The notes beneath the pieces are model-generated. The model had not been told where the DNA came from. It ran no database searches and was given only the letters and a program-made list of their open reading frames with translations. From Hydromonas sp. (GTDB taxonomy: Bacteria > Pseudomonadota > Gammaproteobacteria > Burkholderiales > Burkholderiaceae): DNA of 64,000 nt. The stretch covers positions 1 through 64,000 of the forward strand of contig JAFEII010000014.1 in assembly GCA_017495165.1 (NCBI GenBank), given 5' to 3'. The translations under genes were made by a program, and so were the position numbers. Each line of letters begins with the position of its first letter. Position 1 is the first letter of the stretch. Of this stretch, positions 61,029 through 64,000 are shown one piece after another.

Positions 61029-63644
61029 ATGAAAAAAATTAAAACGCCAGACTTGGCAAACGCAAAAACATCAAAAATCTCAAAAACATCAAGCGCAGCT
61101 GCTGCGGCAAAAGACGTGAAGTCCAAGCCGCGTGCCAGCTCTAAGAGCAAGCAAGTGTCCGTGCTGTTCTCATCGCCTGCGCATGCAACTAAAACCCCAA
61201 TTCAAACGGTCACAGCGCCTGTGATGGCCGCCTCTAAACCAACTCAGCCCAAAAAACCTTTGTCTGTTAAAAAAGCGGCAGCGGCGCTGCCAAGCAAAAG
61301 TCTGTTGTTTGGCACGATTCATGCGCATGCGATTTTATATAAAAAACCTTTAAATACCAATCAGTTGGCGCAGGAACTTGATGTGGCGCCTTCGCAGGTT
61401 GGTGCATTGCAAGAGTTGCTTGATGCCATGGTTGCTGCGGGCGATATTAAAAAAATGCCGCGTGGCTCGTATACGCCGATTTCAGACCAGACTTTGATTA
61501 ATGGCACGATTCAAACGCATAAAGACGGCTATGGCTTTTTATTGAATGATGCTGGCGAGGATGTTTTTATTCCTGAGCGCCAAATGCGTGGCGCTTGGCA
61601 TGGTGATAAAGTCACGGTGCGGATTTCTGGCACGGCGCGCAATGGCAAACGTGAGGGTGAAGTGGTTGAGGTGGTTGAGCGCAAATCTTCGCAAGTGGTC
61701 GGTCGGTTGCTAAACGAGAATGGCGTGTGGCTTGTATCGCCAGATGATATTCGACTGCGCGGGGATATTTTGGTTGCCGCTGATGCGCTCGCTGGCGCGT
61801 TGGTGAACCAAATTGTGGTGGTGGGTTTGACTCAATACGGCGACGGTCATACGATGAGCGCGGGCAAAGTGGTTGAGGTGCTCGGCAATGCAGACGACGC
61901 GGGGATGGAGATTGAAATTGCGGTGCGCAAATTTGACGTGCCGCATGTGTTTACAGACAAAACTGAGCAGCAAGTGGCTGCGTTATCTGACACAGTGAGT
62001 GAGCAAGATTGGGCTGGGCGCGTTGATTTGCGCGATGTGCCATTGGTGACGATTGACGGTGAGGATGCACGTGATTTTGATGATGCGGTGTATTGTGAGC
62101 CGATTAAAGAAGGGCGCAAAACAGTTGGCTATCGCTTGTTGGTCGCAATTGCGGATGTGAGCTTTTATGTCAAAGATAAAACCCCGCTCAATGAAGATGC
62201 GCTTACGCGTGCCACCAGCGTGTATTTTCCACGCCGTGTTGTGCCGATGCTGCCAGAAAAACTGTCCAATGGCTTGTGTTCGCTCAATCCACACGTGAAT
62301 CGTTTGTGCATGGTGTGCGATATGGTGGTTGATTTATCTGGACAAATTACGGCATACCAGTTTTATGAGGCGGTGATGCATTCGGCTGCGCGCTTGACTT
62401 ATAACCAAGTGTGGGAATTTTTGGAGCAAGGTACGGGCGTTATGGCGGAGCAGTTTTCTGGTATTTCTCAATACATTACGTCGCTGTATGAGTTGTTTAA
62501 GTTGTTACTGTCTTCGCGTGAGGTGCGCGGCGCGATGGAGTTTGAAACCGTTGAAACCTATATTGTGTGTGATGAGCAAGGCAAAATTAAAGAGATTTTG
62601 CCGCGCACGCGCAACGATGCGCACCGCTTGATTGAAGAATGCATGTTGGCGGCCAATGTGTGCGCTGCTGAGTTTATTGAGGCAAGCGAGCGCCCGAGCT
62701 TGTATCGCAATCACGAAGGCCCTACGCCAGAAAAACTTGAAGCGCTGCGCCAAAACTTACGTTTGTCTGGTCTTGGCTTGGGCGGCGGCGATAAACCCAG
62801 CCCGAAAGACTACGCAATCACCATGGCGCAAATCAACCAGCGGCCAGATTCTGCCGGCTTGCAAACGCTGATGCTGCGCTCCATGCAGCAAGCGGTTTAT
62901 GCGCCTGACAACTTGGGGCATTTTGGCTTGGCGTATGCGGCGTACACGCATTTCACCTCGCCGATTCGCCGCTATCCAGATTTATTGGTGCATCGAACCA
63001 TTAAGTCGATTATCAAAAACCAGCGCTATGTGCCAATGACGGAGCAAATCGTTTTGCTTGAAGATACGCGTAAAAAGAAAGGCTGGGGCGATGAAAAACT
63101 CGATGCGCAAGAGAAAAAACACGTCAAGGCGGATTTAAATCATGCCGTTTGGGCGCAGCTTGGTACGCACGCTTCCATGTGCGAGCGGCGTGCTGACGAA
63201 GCGTCGCGGGATGTGACCAATTGGCTTAAGTGCGAGTATATGAAGCAATTTATTGGGCAAACAATGGCGGGGAAAGTATCATCCGTGACTAATTTTGGCG
63301 CTTTTGTGACGCTTGATGATGTGTATGTGGATGGTTTGATTCATATTTCAGAACTGGGCAAAGATTATTTTGAGTTTGATGAAGCCAGCCACAGTTTGCG
63401 TGGTCGCGCATCAGGCAAAATTTACCGCCTGCAAGACCCTGTAAATGTGTTGATTGCCGCAGTTGACAGCGACACGCGACGCGTGGATTTTAAACTCGAA
63501 GTAGATGGGGCTGAAAAATCCAAAGGCACAAAAGTTGACAGTGCTGCGCCAGCAAGTAAACGCTCAAGGCCGGCAAAACCAGCAGCGCCTGAAGTTGAGG
63601 TGAAAGGGCGCAGTTCGCGTCAAAGAAGCCGTCGCAAGAGCTGA
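61029..63644 (+). CDS. rnr: Ribonuclease R
   Basis: 3'-5' hydrolytic exoribonuclease of structured RNA. The 871 residues have a Lys/Ala/Ser-rich N-terminal tail (about 1-90), a winged-helix region, cold-shock domains, the RNB catalytic domain with D-G-E-D-A-R-D-F-D-D-A-V-Y (about 340-352) holding the Mg-binding Asp, an S1 domain (about 742-820) and a basic C-terminal tail. The layout is that of RNase R rather than RNase II. It diverges from tRNA-Leu. Confidence 0.95.
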   Translation: MKKIKTPDLANAKTSKISKTSSAAAAAKDVKSKPRASSKSKQVSVLFSSPAHATKTPIQTVTAPVMAASKPTQPKKPLSVKKAAAALPSKSLLFGTIHAHAILYKKPLNTNQLAQELDVAPSQVGALQELLDAMVAAGDIKKMPRGSYTPISDQTLINGTIQTHKDGYGFLLNDAGEDVFIPERQMRGAWHGDKVTVRISGTARNGKREGEVVEVVERKSSQVVGRLLNENGVWLVSPDDIRLRGDILVAADALAGALVNQIVVVGLTQYGDGHTMSAGKVVEVLGNADDAGMEIEIAVRKFDVPHVFTDKTEQQVAALSDTVSEQDWAGRVDLRDVPLVTIDGEDARDFDDAVYCEPIKEGRKTVGYRLLVAIADVSFYVKDKTPLNEDALTRATSVYFPRRVVPMLPEKLSNGLCSLNPHVNRLCMVCDMVVDLSGQITAYQFYEAVMHSAARLTYNQVWEFLEQGTGVMAEQFSGISQYITSLYELFKLLLSSREVRGAMEFETVETYIVCDEQGKIKEILPRTRNDAHRLIEECMLAANVCAAEFIEASERPSLYRNHEGPTPEKLEALRQNLRLSGLGLGGGDKPSPKDYAITMAQINQRPDSAGLQTLMLRSMQQAVYAPDNLGHFGLAYAAYTHFTSPIRRYPDLLVHRTIKSIIKNQRYVPMTEQIVLLEDTRKKKGWGDEKLDAQEKKHVKADLNHAVWAQLGTHASMCERRADEASRDVTNWLKCEYMKQFIGQTMAGKVSSVTNFGAFVTLDDVYVDGLIHISELGKDYFEFDEASHSLRGRASGKIYRLQDPVNVLIAAVDSDTRRVDFKLEVDGAEKSKGTKVDSAAPASKRSRPAKPAAPEVEVKGRSSRQRSRRKS

Positions 63645-63679
63645 ATTTTCAGTCAAAAAGTTGCGATAATATCCGGTAT

Positions 63680-63710
63680 AATGCCCCCCCATAAATGCGG
63701 GGCATTTTTT
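63680..63710 (+). terminator. Terminator after rnr
   Basis: AATGCCCC (63680-63687) pairs with GGGGCATT (63699-63706), followed by T-run. TATAAT at 63677-63682 overlaps it but lacks a -35 at proper spacing. Confidence 0.75.
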
Positions 63711-63756
63711 GCGTGTAAATCAATTGGCGCATCAATATTTTGAAAAAAGGATGGAT

Positions 63757-64000
63757 ATGCAAAACTCATTAACAGGTCAAATTGCGCTGGTCACTGGTGC
63801 ATCTAGAGGCATTGGTCGCGCGATTGCGCAAACCTTGGCGCAGCGCGGCGCTTTGGTGATTGGTACGGCCACCAGCGCGGCTGGTGCGGCTGACATAGAC
63901 AGTGACTTAAAGGCCATTGAACCATCAAGCGCGGGCATGGTGCTTAATGTGGCGGATGCGGTTCAAACCGATGCACTTTTAAAGGACATTGAAGCGCAAT
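63757..64000 (+). CDS. fabG: 3-oxoacyl-ACP reductase (FabG-type SDR), 3' partial
   Basis: Runs off the window end; about 81 codons are visible. The start MQNSLTGQIALVTGASRGIG has the Rossmann T-G-x-x-x-G-I-G motif, and the G-T-A-T-S and N-V-A-D segments match FabG. AAGG lies six bases before ATG 63757, while an alternative ATG 63751 touches it. fabD or acpP, the usual neighbours, are not upstream here (rnr is), so this may be a separate copy or a split fab cluster. The catalytic Tyr/Lys lie beyond the window. Confidence 0.85.
   Translation, partial: MQNSLTGQIALVTGASRGIGRAIAQTLAQRGALVIGTATSAAGAADIDSDLKAIEPSSAGMVLNVADAVQTDALLKDIEAQ

Noticed and set aside
63677-63682. TATAAT before the fabG-type gene as its promoter
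   Set aside because: It overlaps the rnr terminator stem and no -35 hexamer lies at 16-18 nt.

Overview
The window reads as chromosome of a betaproteobacterium, most likely order Burkholderiales. This is inferred from gene content and order, not from a marker-gene search. The signs are the xseB-ispA-dxs-folE2 string, the homodimeric pyruvate dehydrogenase operon whose dihydrolipoyl dehydrogenase carries its own lipoyl domain, the zinc-free type B ribosomal protein L31, AddAB in place of RecBCD, and the pcnB-folK-panB-panC string. Genes are dense on both strands, and convergent pairs are often separated by near-perfect bidirectional hairpin terminators.

Layout. 1-2942: 3' part of a repeat-rich autotransporter. 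3112-7173: xseB, ispA, dxs and folE2 (isoprenoid and folate-type metabolism). 7273-11060 (minus): class I fumarase, a GT-C-like membrane protein and rpmE2. 11248-20000: greB, a PBP7-type endopeptidase, helicase HrpA, a periplasmic M48 protease, a MoCF-domain protein and a single-PDZ Deg protease. 20092-22088: yicC diverging from rph, with a small membrane protein behind rph. 22323-28977: pyruvate dehydrogenase operon aceE-(ABM monooxygenase)-aceF-lpdA. 28978-31003: repeat-rich stretch around one AT-rich orphan gene. 31004-34864: pcnB-folK-panB-panC. 35095-37845 (minus): a nemRA-like electrophile-response operon with a visible operator. 38045-39308: L,D-transpeptidase and grpE, the latter behind a textbook sigma-32 promoter. 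39399-40831: a MITE-like element, mobA and a TauE/SafE exporter. 41035-47546: addB-addA. 47967-49820: ilvD. 49821-53312: an accessory patch with a fused ABC-ATPase/TOPRIM-like gene (candidate anti-phage defence), a REP-associated tyrosine transposase (RAYT), many REP palindromes and short tandem arrays. 53313-64000: HD hydrolase, YkgJ protein, yheS, cold-shock protein, clpS-clpA, recR, tRNA-Leu(CAG), rnr and the start of a fabG-type reductase.

The most interesting material is accessory. First, a single-gene ATPase-TOPRIM fusion resembling merged PARIS/OLD-type defence, AT-rich against its surroundings. Second, a RAYT gene surrounded by about a dozen REP palindromes, one of them inside the RAYT reading frame. 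Three different REPs each continue into a short tandem array (19, 13 and about 13 bp units) that begins exactly at the CCTACG/CGTAGG edge of the palindrome. Third, an AT-rich orphan gene bracketed by a roughly 240-bp direct repeat and two kinds of large inverted repeats. The rest is ordinary housekeeping, with several well-formed promoters, operators and terminators listed individually.
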